From NCBI RefSeq assembly GCF_020400825.1, contig NZ_JAINVH010000008.1, positions 1-64,000 on the forward strand: a DNA stretch of 64,000 nt, written 5' to 3'. The position numbers and the translations under genes were made by a program. Below, piece by piece: positions 10,101 to 17,743 of the stretch; the stretch's first letter is position 1, and every line of letters begins with the position of its first letter. The notes beneath the pieces are model-generated. The model saw nothing but the letters and a program-made list of their open reading frames with translations. It made no database searches and was not told the origin of the DNA. The DNA is from Streptomyces sp. HPF1205 (lineage in GTDB: Bacteria > Actinomycetota > Actinomycetes > Streptomycetales > Streptomycetaceae).

Positions 10101-11154
10101 AGAAGGAGTTGTAGACCGCGACACCGGTCGCGGGGTCGGCCACGGCGCTCACGTCGGCGACCGAGCGGCCGGAGCAGTCCACCGCCGACTGGAAGTCGGG
10201 CCGGGGTTCGATCGTGGAGCAGCCGGAACCGGGCGCGCCCCAGTGCCGGCCGCCGGTGCCGTCGGTGGTGATGCCGTTCCACACCGACTCGTTCCAGCCG
10301 CGGGTGCTGCCGTCGCGGACCAGCGAGGTGCCGCCGACCGAGGTCACGTACGGCGAGGAGGCCGGGTAGCTGACGCCGTATCCGCCGTCACCGGAACTGA
10401 ACACCACCGCGACGCCCGGGTGGTTGAAGTAGCTCTCGTCGTAGGCGAGGTCGGCCGGGTCGTCGCCGTAGGAGCCCCAGGAGTTGGAGACGTAGCGGGC
10501 GCCCATCGCGACCGCGGTGTTCTCGGCGGCGCCCAGGGAGTCCGACAGCGACTGGTCGGCCTCCACCAGCAGTATGTGCGCTTTGGGGGCGATCGCGGAG
10601 ACCATGTCGAGGTCGAGGGATATCTCGCCGGCCCACCCGTCGTCGGCGATCGGGTAGTCGGTGCCGCCGCGCTGGTCGACCTTCGTGAAGCAGCCGTTCG
10701 CGGTGGTGCACTCCGGCAGACCGTACTGGGCCCGGTACACGGCCAGGTCGGCCTCGGCGCCGGGGTCGTCGAAGGCGTCCACCACGGCGATGGTGGCGCC
10801 CTCACCGCCGTCGGCCGGCAGGTTGTAGGCGGACCGCAGGTCGACGGGGGAGTAGCCGGCCGGGGCGGCCGCCCGACCGGCCGTCAGCCGTCGCACGCCG
10901 AGCGTGGGGCGCGTGTCGGTGCGGCGCATGGCGAAGCACCCGAAGTGACCCGGCGCCGGGGTGCCGCAGGCGGGTGCGGCGGCGACCGGCGCCGAGGGGG
11001 AGCCGGCGGTGGTCGCGGCGGCGACGGCCTGCTGGGGCAGGAGCACCGCGAGCGCAGCCAGCACGGCCAGTACGGCGGCCGTGGCGGTGCTCGCCGCGGT
11101 GCGGTTGCGTCGCCTCGTGAGTGGTTGCGGGAAGAAGCGTCTCGTTCCGGGCAA
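7120..11154 (-). CDS. Secreted S53 (sedolisin) serine peptidase with carboxypeptidase-regulatory-like and kelch domains
   Basis: 1344 residues with the chosen start. The peptidase region (about 90-430) has the sedolisin Glu-x3-Asp pair (Glu177, Asp181 in GEISLDLDM), the oxyanion Asp256 in SSGDGG and the nucleophile Ser363 in GGTSASAP. It is therefore an acid-type carboxyl-serine peptidase, exported by a signal peptide. After it come three or more Cna/carboxypeptidase-regulatory-like beta domains (GTVTDAATHGPVAGATV and similar), a beta-sandwich region and a run of kelch-type repeats (about 1000-1250) ending in an Ig-like tail. The start is a choice: TTG at 11154 has GGAG 8 nt upstream and gives a clean signal peptide. 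The GTG at 11268 would add 38 Arg-rich residues with no good ribosome site. No propeptide of usual sedolisin length is visible. Confidence 0.9.
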   Translation of the reverse strand: MPGTRRFFPQPLTRRRNRTAASTATAAVLAVLAALAVLLPQQAVAAATTAGSPSAPVAAAPACGTPAPGHFGCFAMRRTDTRPTLGVRRLTAGRAAAPAGYSPVDLRSAYNLPADGGEGATIAVVDAFDDPGAEADLAVYRAQYGLPECTTANGCFTKVDQRGGTDYPIADDGWAGEISLDLDMVSAIAPKAHILLVEADQSLSDSLGAAENTAVAMGARYVSNSWGSYGDDPADLAYDESYFNHPGVAVVFSSGDGGYGVSYPASSPYVTSVGGTSLVRDGSTRGWNESVWNGITTDGTGGRHWGAPGSGCSTIEPRPDFQSAVDCSGRSVADVSAVADPATGVAVYNSFSDGGWNVYGGTSASAPIIASVYALAGSPVTGSYPAAYPYHAAGALNDVTQGDDASCADRSLCGYGTTPDCAPLWTCAARPGYDGPTGLGTPDGTAAFRAGPHGTVTGTVTDAATHGPVAGATVSLDGHTATSDAKGGYRLDVPAGSYDMKVTAFGYGDLDLGTVRVADGAGLTENAALTAVPSQTVSGTVRDGGGHGWGLYARITLEGVPGTVYTDPATGRYTVRVPRGRTYTVHATALWAGYGQGTTTVTVGGSPVTGDLTLPLSTSGALPPGYETRYRGGGLESFAAASAPDGWTVRNNTSAGGWNFDDPLNRGNQTGGSGRFAQVDDYALGWAPADTELLSPSYDFTGVSDPQLQFDTALPATYRLDDPTADVDVSTDGGATWTTVWHHTDVVPGPAHETVPLRAYADAPHVRLRFHFAGSLTGVWEIDNVAVGAPTLVTRPGGLLVGTVTDANTGAGVLGATVAADAVPADSGRVVAAPGDPAAAKGLYAVFSGRTGKQRFTAGLPGFGFPPETEAVKVRANATTRADFVLHPARLSFGASALTAKVPAGRSRTVTVRIRNTGGSPASFSLGEHDLGTAPAAGPGAAARRVPSTVTPQDLLTSATAARPADTRSADTPAPGADPAADPAWSPLADLPTGSFGGIAAVLDGTLYEGLGEEPGGVWSNAFRSYDPATATWRSRPGPATRRVYPAYGVIRGKLYVTGGRDASGAPITGGEVFDPATATWSQIADAPRGFGASGAAVVGDRLYVIGGCDFAGCGYSSVQVYDPATDTWSAGPQYPEPVSFTVCGTVAGSITCAGGAYQPQGAAPKDTAHTYVLDTAAGAWRRVADAPADFWGATGTAADDSLLVAGGQQIGSGTMTAQAFAYHPDGDTWSALPALPQPVLGAQSAPGWFTVGGSNAYGVPQSAVYELPGYDRSSGDVPWLTERTRRLTVPAHATVTVRVTLDARAMTAADAGAHRAELTLDGDTPYGPVGLPVTLWVEPPVRH

Positions 11155-11678
11155 GGGTGGCTCCAGTCGTACGGGACAGTGCCCGCCCGCCGCCGGTGGG
11201 CCGCGGCTGCGTCGTCGCAACCGCGCGCGGTCCCGACGGCGGTCTGTGGAAGGGCTGTTGACCAGCACAAAGGTCCAACCGCGCGCCCGGAGTGGTCAAT
11301 GCGGGACCCTGGCGGTTTGCCGCCGTGACGTGTTAACGCCTGCGACACACGGGACCTGACGGGTGGTCGGCTCGCGGTGTCGGCGGACGCTCGGCCGCAC
11401 CGCAATCCGGCGGAAACCCTCACAGTCGCCCACGGCGGCGCACCGGTGGACGCAAGTAGCGGCGCCGCGGCACGGCGCGACGGGGTGGGCCGACCGGGAT
11501 CGGCCCACCCCCCCTCGTGCCCACCCCCCTCGTGCCCACCCTCCTCGCCCGCACGGACCGCGGGCGAGCCAGGCCACATGGACCGGAGTGGACCTTCACC
11601 GCCCGTCCGGCCGGGCCGTAGCGTCGGGCCGTCGCGCATCCGCCCGACCCGTACACCCGCAGGAAGGGACACGCCGCC
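11155..11678. other. Divergent intergenic region, no gene seen
   Basis: About 520 nt between the sedolisin and metallophosphoesterase starts. It contains a short AT-richer patch around 11326-11350 and a C-rich direct repeat of 15-bp period (CTCGTGCCCACCCCC) at about 11514-11550. Open frames here lack ribosome sites and recognisable products. Confidence 0.5.
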
Positions 11679-12440
11679 GTGATCGTGATCGCCCACCTCA
11701 GTGACGTCCACGTCGACACCGGGCCGCGCAGCGCGGCGCGCACCCGCGCGGTCATGGCGTACCTGGAGGATGTCGAATGGGACCTGGACGCCGTCCTGGT
11801 CACCGGGGACATCGCCGACCACGCGCTGCCCGAGGAGTACGAGCGGGCCCGCGAGCTGCTGGCCTCCCGCCACCCCGTGCTCGCCTGCCCGGGCAACCAC
11901 GACGACCGCGCGGCGTTCCGGGAGCACCTGCTCGGGCAGCCCGCGTCGCGGGCGCCGGTCGACCAGGTGTACCGCGGCGCCGGGTTCACCGTGGCGCTGT
12001 GCGACTCCTCCGTGCCGGGCAAGGACGAGGGCGCGCTGGAGGAGGGGACGCTGGCCTGGCTGGAGGGGGTGCTGGCGGCCGCGCCCGAGGGCGAGCCGGT
12101 GCTGGTCGGCTTCCACCACCCGCCCGCCGTGCTGCACATTCCCTTCGTGGACGGCATCCGCCAGTTCGGCGAGCGGGCGCTGGCCGAACTGGCCGCGCGC
12201 CACCCGGTACTGACCGCCTTCGTGTGCGGCCACGCGCACACCGCCGCCGTCACCACGTTCGCGGGGCGCCCGCTGCTGGTGGCTCCCGGCGTGGTCTCCA
12301 CGACCAAACTGCCCTGGGAGCGGCGCGCCCACGACAACGACCTCGTCCATCTCGACGAGCCCCCGGCACTTGCCTTCCACGTCCTGGACGACGAAGGCCG
12401 GGTGACCACCCATTACCGGGTGGTGGCCGCGCGCTCCTGA
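11679..12440 (+). CDS. CpdA-like metallophosphoesterase
   Basis: 253 residues; GTG start at 11679 with AGGAAGGGA about 9 nt upstream. All the binuclear-metal motifs of calcineurin-type phosphoesterases are present in order: SDVH near the N-terminus, VTGD at about 43, PGNHDD at about 71-76, GFHHPP at about 149 and CGHAHT at about 187. The overall length and motif spacing match class III cyclic-nucleotide/3',5'-cAMP phosphodiesterase-like (CpdA/Icc) proteins. The substrate cannot be told from sequence. It stands alone, convergent with the sugar-binding lipoprotein gene and separated from it by a strong hairpin. Confidence 0.85.
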   Translation: MIVIAHLSDVHVDTGPRSAARTRAVMAYLEDVEWDLDAVLVTGDIADHALPEEYERARELLASRHPVLACPGNHDDRAAFREHLLGQPASRAPVDQVYRGAGFTVALCDSSVPGKDEGALEEGTLAWLEGVLAAAPEGEPVLVGFHHPPAVLHIPFVDGIRQFGERALAELAARHPVLTAFVCGHAHTAAVTTFAGRPLLVAPGVVSTTKLPWERRAHDNDLVHLDEPPALAFHVLDDEGRVTTHYRVVAARS

Positions 12441-12530
12441 CGGACCCGGGGCGAGACCTGACGGTCCCGCCCCGGGGAAAGGACCCGCGGCGGGACCGCC
12501 CCGGCACGGGACCGCCCCGGCACGGGAACG

Positions 12531-12568
12531 GCCCGGGTCCCGCCGATCGCCGTCGGCGGGACCCGGGC
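12531..12568. terminator. Bidirectional terminator hairpin
   Basis: A perfect 16-bp stem (12531-12546 with 12553-12568) with a 6-nt loop lies between the metallophosphoesterase gene and the convergent sugar-binding lipoprotein gene. Confidence 0.7.
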
Positions 12569-12657
12569 CACCGGTGGCCGGGCCGGGCCATGGCTCACCG
12601 GGCACGGCTCACCGGTCACGGACCGACGGCCACCGGCCGCCGGTCACCGGCCCCGGA

Positions 12658-13767
12658 CTACTGGATTCCCGCGGCCTTGCAGGGCTGCGCGAACTCGGCG
12701 GCGCACAGCTGCGCGGTGGTGTAGAGGCCGTCCTTGAGGACCGTGTCCTTGATGTTCGCCTTCGTCACCGACGCGGGCGTCAGGAGCTTGGAGGGAACCT
12801 TGTCGCCCGAGCCGCTGGTGAGGGTCGTGGAGGTGACGGACGTGACGTCCTTGCCCTGCAGCAGGCCGACCGCGATCTCGGCGGTGGCGTCGGCCTCCGG
12901 CTTGTAGGCCTTGTAGATCGTGGACGTCTGCGCGCCCACCAGGATCCGCTGGAGCGCGGCCAGGTCCGCGTCCTGGCCGGTCAGCGGCACGCTGACACCC
13001 GCGCCCTTCAGGGCGGTGGCGATACCGCCGGCCATCGTGTCGTTGGCCGAGTACACGCCGGTGATGTTGTTCCTGCCGAGCTGGGTGAGCGCGGCGGTCA
13101 TCTTCTGGTTGGCGACCGTGTCCTTCCACAGGCCGGTCTGCTCGTAGGCGATGTCGACCTTGCCGTCGAGGATCTTGTGCGCGCCGGCCTTGAACTCGGC
13201 GGCGTTCGGGTCGGCCGGGTCGCCGTCGATCATCACGATCTTGGACTTCGGGGTGGCCTTGGAGCCCATCGCGTCCAGCAGGGCCTGGCCCTGCAGCTCG
13301 CCGACCTTCTCGTTGTCGTAGGAGACGTAGGCCGAGACCGGGCCCTGCGCGAGGCGGTCGTAGGCGACGACCTTGATGCCCTTGGCGACGGCCGCCTGCA
13401 CCGACGACTTGATGCCGACGGAGTCCTGCGCGTCCAGGATCAGGACCTTCACACCCTTGGTGATCATGGTGTTGACCTGCTGCGCCTGCTTGGACGGGTC
13501 ACCGGCGGCGTTGTCGTACTGGACCGTGCAGTCCGGGCACAGCTCCTTGACCTTGGCCTCGATCAGCGGCCGGTCGAACCGCTCGTACCGGGCGGTGACG
13601 GTGTCCGGCAGCAGCAGCCCGATGGTCTTGCCGCCCGAGCTGGAGCCGGAGCTCGCACTCGCGGAGTCGTCGGAACTCTTGTGACCCGCCTTGCCGCACG
13701 CGGCCATGGTGAGCGTCAGGGACACCACGGCGGTTCCGACAAGCACTCCGCGCCTGAACCCGTTCAT
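12658..13767 (-). CDS. Orphan sugar ABC transporter substrate-binding lipoprotein (XylF/ChvE-like)
   Basis: 369 residues; ATG at 13767 with GGAGG 9 nt upstream. The N-terminus is a lipoprotein signal with lipobox TMAAC (Cys24) followed by a Ser-rich tether. The mature part is a type I periplasmic-binding fold of the xylose/ribose kind: IGLLLPDTVTARYERFD, KGVKVLILDAQDS, VVAYDRLA, IVMIDGDPADPNA, YSANDTMAGGIATALKG and LTGQDADLAALQRI. These match XylF/ChvE-type sugar binders, so D-xylose or another monosaccharide is the best guess. No ATPase or permease gene is adjacent, so it must share a transporter encoded elsewhere. A CebR-like palindrome with one mismatch lies 146 bp upstream (13913-13926). 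Confidence 0.88.
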   Translation of the reverse strand: MNGFRRGVLVGTAVVSLTLTMAACGKAGHKSSDDSASASSGSSSGGKTIGLLLPDTVTARYERFDRPLIEAKVKELCPDCTVQYDNAAGDPSKQAQQVNTMITKGVKVLILDAQDSVGIKSSVQAAVAKGIKVVAYDRLAQGPVSAYVSYDNEKVGELQGQALLDAMGSKATPKSKIVMIDGDPADPNAAEFKAGAHKILDGKVDIAYEQTGLWKDTVANQKMTAALTQLGRNNITGVYSANDTMAGGIATALKGAGVSVPLTGQDADLAALQRILVGAQTSTIYKAYKPEADATAEIAVGLLQGKDVTSVTSTTLTSGSGDKVPSKLLTPASVTKANIKDTVLKDGLYTTAQLCAAEFAQPCKAAGIQ

Positions 13768-14091
13768 CGAACATCGCCTCCTGGACACAGGGCCACCACA
13801 CCGCGACCCCAGGTGCGGTGAGTCAACAGGTCAGCGGGACGGCTCGTCAAGAAGTGAACATCAATTCGCCCCGGACGGGGGCGAACTGCCTGCGGCGGAC
13901 CGTGGGCGCGCTCCCACCCGCCGGCCGCGAGCGGCTTCCACGGCGTCGGCGCCAACATGTGAACTTCCCGCTCGGGCACCCGCCCGGCCTTTTGCCCGAA
14001 CTTGGAGAAAGCCTGGCCGGGCGGGTCGACCGGCCGCCGGCCCCGGCCCCGCGGTTCCGGCTCGGCGGCCCCGGCCCCGGCCCGGCCCCGC
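13768..14091. other. Intergenic region upstream of the sugar-binding lipoprotein gene
   Basis: About 320 nt, no gene seen. It holds the CebR-like palindrome at 13913-13926. Short AT-richer patches at 13848-13866 and 13956-13965 are possible promoter elements for the minus-strand lipoprotein gene. The end near 14040-14090 is a C/G-only direct-repeat tract after the DppA gene. Confidence 0.5.
13913..13926. promoter_or_regulatory. CebR-like operator with one mismatch
   Basis: TGGGCGCGCTCCCA differs at one position from the Streptomyces CebR operator TGGGAGCGCTCCCA, three perfect copies of which occur later in this window. It lies 146 bp upstream of the sugar-binding lipoprotein start, a plausible operator position. 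Real CebR binding is an inference, since the mismatch breaks the symmetry. Confidence 0.45.
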
Positions 14092-14922
14092 TCACTCCGC
14101 GATGCCGCGCGTGAGCAGTACGACCGTCACGAAGGTGCGGTACAGGCGGATCGGGTCGGAGTCGGTGATGGTCACCGCGACCGGGTCGGCCGGGTCCTGC
14201 TCCACCCCGCCGACCCAGGTGGCCATCTCCGCCAGGTCGGGATTGCGCATCCGTACCGTGAGGGTGGCCGGCAGTTCGATACGGGGCAGGGCCGCGTCCG
14301 GCAGCGACTCCACCGCCCTGCGCGCGGCGTCGCGGATCACCTCGCGCGCCTCGTGCGGGTGGAGGCTGTCGGCCGCGAACCGCGACACCGAGGACTTGAC
14401 CACCGCGGGCACGGCGCCCGGGCAGAACGGCTCGGCCTCGGCGGCCGTCGTCGCGTCCCCGGTGACCAGCAGCACCGGTACCCCGTACCCCAGCGCCACC
14501 AGCGCGTTGATGCCGCTCTCGCCCGCGAGCACGCCGCCGAGCCGCACCTCGGCGATGGCCAGCGGGTTGTAGGTGTGCGAGAGCGTGGCGCGCGGGCCGG
14601 ACATCGAGCCGTGGTAGGAGACGAAGAAGACGCCGTCGAAGGAGGCGTCCAGGCCCTGCATCATGTACATCGGCTTGTGCCGGCCCGCCAGGTAGCGGGC
14701 CCGGCCGGCCAGCGCGTCGGGGCGCAGGTTGGACATCGTCGAATGCGAGTCGTTCACCAGGAACTCGCTCGCGCCGCCGGCCATCGCGCCCTCGATGGCG
14801 GCGTTGACCTCCTCCTGCAGCAGCGTGCGGTAGTACGTGTACTCCGGCTGGCCGGGGCGGCACTGCGACCAGTCCACCACGCCCGCCGTGCCCTCCATGT
14901 CGGAGGAGACGAAGATCTTCAC
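14092..14922 (-). CDS. dppA: D-aminopeptidase, peptidase family M55
   Basis: 276 residues. It begins MKIFVSSDMEGTAGV, the family's metal-binding opening (Asp8, Glu10), followed by EEVNAAIEGAMAGGA, FLVNDSHSTMSNL and FFVSYHGSMS, which supply further zinc ligands of the DppA fold. DppA hydrolyses N-terminal D-Ala from short peptides, so it probably recycles cell-wall-derived D-amino-acid peptides. The usual dipeptide-permease genes (dppB-E) are not here. Instead an Ntn asparaginase gene lies 73 nt upstream on the same strand, suggesting a two-gene unit for peptide or glycopeptide salvage. Start ATG at 14922. Confidence 0.92.
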   Translation of the reverse strand: MKIFVSSDMEGTAGVVDWSQCRPGQPEYTYYRTLLQEEVNAAIEGAMAGGASEFLVNDSHSTMSNLRPDALAGRARYLAGRHKPMYMMQGLDASFDGVFFVSYHGSMSGPRATLSHTYNPLAIAEVRLGGVLAGESGINALVALGYGVPVLLVTGDATTAAEAEPFCPGAVPAVVKSSVSRFAADSLHPHEAREVIRDAARRAVESLPDAALPRIELPATLTVRMRNPDLAEMATWVGGVEQDPADPVAVTITDSDPIRLYRTFVTVVLLTRGIAE

Positions 14923-14995
14923 CGGAGGTCTCCCTTCGCGGCCCGGTTCGCCCGGTTCACCCGTTCCGTCCGCTTCCCGGCGGCGGGGCGGGCAC

Positions 14996-15943
14996 TCACA
15001 GCACCACCCGGGGGCGGAACTCCGGTTGCGTGGACGCCTCGGTCATCAGGACGTAGACGCTGCCCTCCTGGCCGGCCGCGCCGCCGTGCCGCCCGTCCGG
15101 GGTGAGCGCCAGCGCCCGCAGCTCCGAGCGGAACTCGTCGGGCAGCGTGGCCGCGTCGGCGAGCGCGGCCCGGCACGCCTCGGCCGGCTCGTGCCCCGCC
15201 GCCATCAGGTCGACGACGGTACGGGCGGTGCCGCCGCGCATGCTCAGCTCGCCGCGGCCGGTGCACGCGGCGCCGCCGGCCCGCAGGTCGCACCAGTTGC
15301 CGGCGCCGGGCAGCGCCGAATCGCCCACCCGCCCCGGGTACTTGTACGGGAAGCCGGAGGTGGACACGCCCACGCACATCTCACCCGAGGAGTCGAGGGC
15401 GATGATGTTGATGGTGCCCCAGGGCCCGTCGTGCGGGGCGAGCCGGCGGATCAGGGCGAGCGCGCTCTCGCGGTAGCGCCGGTCGCCCTCGCTCGCCGCG
15501 GTGTTCTCGCCCTCCACCGCCTCGCGCGAGTCGGCGACCTGCTCCCGCCACTGCTCACGGGAGGCGTCGGTGAGCAGGTCGGCCGTGGTGAACCCGCACT
15601 CCTCGGCGAACAGCGCCGCGCCCTGCCCGACCAGCAGGCCGTGCTGCGGCAGCCGCTCCAGGACCGCGCGGGCCACCGAGATGGGGTTCGGGTAGTCGCG
15701 CAGCGCGGCGACCGCGCCGAACTGCCGCCCGGAACCCAGCATCAGCGAGGCGTCCAGTTCCACCACGCCCTGCGCGTTGGGCAGTCCGGCCGTCCCCACG
15801 TAGTGGTCGGCGGGGTTGTCCTCGCAGCGCCGCATCGCCGCCTCCACGGCGTCCAGCGCCGAGCCGCCGCGCCGCAGGATCTCCATCCCGGCCGGCAGCC
15901 CCACGTCGCTGCGTTCACTCCCGATGATCAGCGCGTCCGCCAT
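14996..15943 (-). CDS. Ntn-hydrolase of the N4-(beta-GlcNAc)-L-asparaginase / isoaspartyl peptidase family
   Basis: 315 residues; ATG at 15943 behind AGGAGG. The sequence PWGTINIIALDSSGEMCVGVSTSG contains the conserved G-T before which autoproteolysis exposes the catalytic Thr. GRVGDSALPGAGNWCD is the matching substrate-side motif of glycosylasparaginases. The alpha chain begins ALIIGSERSDVGLPAGMEIL with GGSALDAVEAAM. It should cleave N-glycosyl-asparagine or isoaspartyl bonds after self-processing; which of the two is not decidable by eye, but the motif set fits glycosylasparaginase better. No signal peptide, so cytoplasmic. It is probably cotranscribed with dppA downstream. Confidence 0.85.
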   Translation of the reverse strand: MADALIIGSERSDVGLPAGMEILRRGGSALDAVEAAMRRCEDNPADHYVGTAGLPNAQGVVELDASLMLGSGRQFGAVAALRDYPNPISVARAVLERLPQHGLLVGQGAALFAEECGFTTADLLTDASREQWREQVADSREAVEGENTAASEGDRRYRESALALIRRLAPHDGPWGTINIIALDSSGEMCVGVSTSGFPYKYPGRVGDSALPGAGNWCDLRAGGAACTGRGELSMRGGTARTVVDLMAAGHEPAEACRAALADAATLPDEFRSELRALALTPDGRHGGAAGQEGSVYVLMTEASTQPEFRPRVVL

Positions 15944-16101
15944 GGTCCTCCTGTCCGATCCGGCGCCCGCCCGGCCGCGGGCGGCCCGCCTCGCCGCGCC
16001 CGCTGTCCGGACCCGACTGTCCGATCTGCGGATACGGTTACGGTGACGCAGTCTGGCACCCGCCCCCCGCCTGCGCATAGCCCCTTCCGGAGACGCCGAA
16101 A

Positions 16102-16138
16102 GGGGCGCCCCGGCCCGTTTCCGGCACCGGGGCGCCCC
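16102..16138 (-). terminator. Terminator-like hairpin after glpK
   Basis: A perfect 12-bp stem (16102-16113 with 16127-16138) with a 13-nt loop lies 30 nt beyond the glpK stop on the minus strand. Confidence 0.65.
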
Positions 16139-16168
16139 GCGAGGAGGAGCGCGCGGGAAGGGCGGGGT

Positions 16169-17686
16169 TCAGTCCACCTCCACCCAGTTCAGGGTGCGTT
16201 CCACGGCCTTCTGCCAGCCCGCGTGGCCGGCCTCCCGCCGCTCCTGCGACCACTGCGGCTCCCAGCGGCGCGACTCGTGCCAGTGCTCGCGCAGCTCGTC
16301 GGTGTCGCGCCAGAAGCCGACCGCGAGACCCGCCGCGTACGCGGCGCCCAGCGCCGTGGTCTCGGCGACCACCGGGCGGCTGACGGGCACGCCCAGCACG
16401 TCGGCCTGCGTCTGCATGCACAGGTCGTTGGCCGTGACGCCGCCGTCCACCTTGAGCACGTCCAGGTGGACACCGGAGTCCTGCTCCATCGCGTCCACCA
16501 CGTCCCGGCTCTGGTAGCAGATCGACTCCAGCGTCGCCCGCGCCAGGTGGCCGTTGGTGTGGAAGCGGGACAGGCCGACGATCGCGCCGCGCGCGTCGGA
16601 GCGCCAGTACGGGGCGAACAGCCCGGAGAAGGCCGGCACGAAGTAGATGCCGTCACTGCCCTCGACGGTCTTGGCCAGCCGCTCGCTCTCGGCCGCGTCC
16701 GTGATGACGTGCATCTGGTCGCGCAGCCACTGCACCGCCGCGCCGGTCACGGCGATCGAGCCCTCCAGCGCGTAGACCGCGGGCGCGTCACCGAACTTGT
16801 AGGCGACCGTGGTGATCAGGCCGTGCTCCGAACGAACCGCCTCCGTACCGGTGTTGAGCAGCAGGAAGTTGCCGGTGCCGTAGGTGTTCTTGGCCTCGCC
16901 GACGGCGAAGCACACCTGGCCGACGGTGGCCGCCTGCTGGTCGCCGAGCACACCGGCGATCGGCACCTCGGTACGGGTGGGCCGCGTGGTGCGGGTCACC
17001 CCGAACGCCTCCGGGTGCGAGGAGGGGTGGATGGTCGGCAGCATCGCCCGCGGGATGCCGAAGATCTCCAGCAGCTCGTCGTCCCAGTCCAGCGTCTCCA
17101 GGTCCATCAGCATGGTGCGGCTGGCGTTGGTGACGTCGGTGGCGTGGATGCCGCCGTTGGGGCCGCCGGTGAGGTTCCACAGCACCCAGGAGTCCGTGGT
17201 GCCGAACACCGCGTTGCCCTGCTCGGCGGCCTCCCGCAGGCCGTCGACGTTCTCCAGCATCCACTTGATCTTGCCGCCGGAGAAGTACGTGGCGGGCGGC
17301 AGGCCGGCCCGGCGCCTGATCAGGTCGCCGTGCCCGTCCCGCTCCAGGGCCGAGGCGATCCGGTCGGTCCTGGTGTCCTGCCAGACGATGGCGTTGCCGT
17401 ACGGCTGGCCGGTGCGCGGGTCCCACACGACGGTGGTCTCGCGCTGGTTGGTGATGCCGATGGCCGCGAGGTCGGACGCGGAGATGCCCGCGGAGCGGAT
17501 CGCGTTCTGGATAGCGACGTTGGTCCGCTCCCAGATCTCCACCGGGTCGTGCTCCACCCAGCCGGGGCGCGGCAGGTACTGCGTGTGCTCCAGCTGGTGT
17601 TTCGCCACCTCGTTGCCGTCGTGGTCGAAGATCATGAAACGGCTGCTGGTGGTCCCCTGGTCCACCGCGCCGACGAAGTCCGCCAT
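16169..17686 (-). CDS. glpK: Glycerol kinase
   Basis: 505 residues, the usual FGGY-family glycerol kinase length. It phosphorylates glycerol to glycerol-3-phosphate with ATP in the cytoplasm. Recognisable segments include [17 protein letters not shown] (phosphate-binding loop with glycerol kinase DQGTTSSR signature), [48 protein letters not shown] and [12 protein letters not shown]. The gene follows glpF by 57 nt on the same strand, so uptake and kinase form one unit. In Streptomyces the gyl operon normally also has an IclR-type regulator and glycerol-3-phosphate dehydrogenase; neither is adjacent here. Confidence 0.97.
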   Translation of the reverse strand: MADFVGAVDQGTTSSRFMIFDHDGNEVAKHQLEHTQYLPRPGWVEHDPVEIWERTNVAIQNAIRSAGISASDLAAIGITNQRETTVVWDPRTGQPYGNAIVWQDTRTDRIASALERDGHGDLIRRRAGLPPATYFSGGKIKWMLENVDGLREAAEQGNAVFGTTDSWVLWNLTGGPNGGIHATDVTNASRTMLMDLETLDWDDELLEIFGIPRAMLPTIHPSSHPEAFGVTRTTRPTRTEVPIAGVLGDQQAATVGQVCFAVGEAKNTYGTGNFLLLNTGTEAVRSEHGLITTVAYKFGDAPAVYALEGSIAVTGAAVQWLRDQMHVITDAAESERLAKTVEGSDGIYFVPAFSGLFAPYWRSDARGAIVGLSRFHTNGHLARATLESICYQSRDVVDAMEQDSGVHLDVLKVDGGVTANDLCMQTQADVLGVPVSRPVVAETTALGAAYAAGLAVGFWRDTDELREHWHESRRWEPQWSQERREAGHAGWQKAVERTLNWVEVD

Positions 17687-17743
17687 GGCTGTGCTGCCTC
17701 TCGTGGGGGGGTGTTGGCCGGTGAGTGAGCCGGTGAGTGAGTG

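Noticed and set aside
7210..11328. 1372-codon open frame on the plus strand
   Set aside because: Antisense of the sedolisin gene, Arg/Gly/Val-rich, no recognisable domain.
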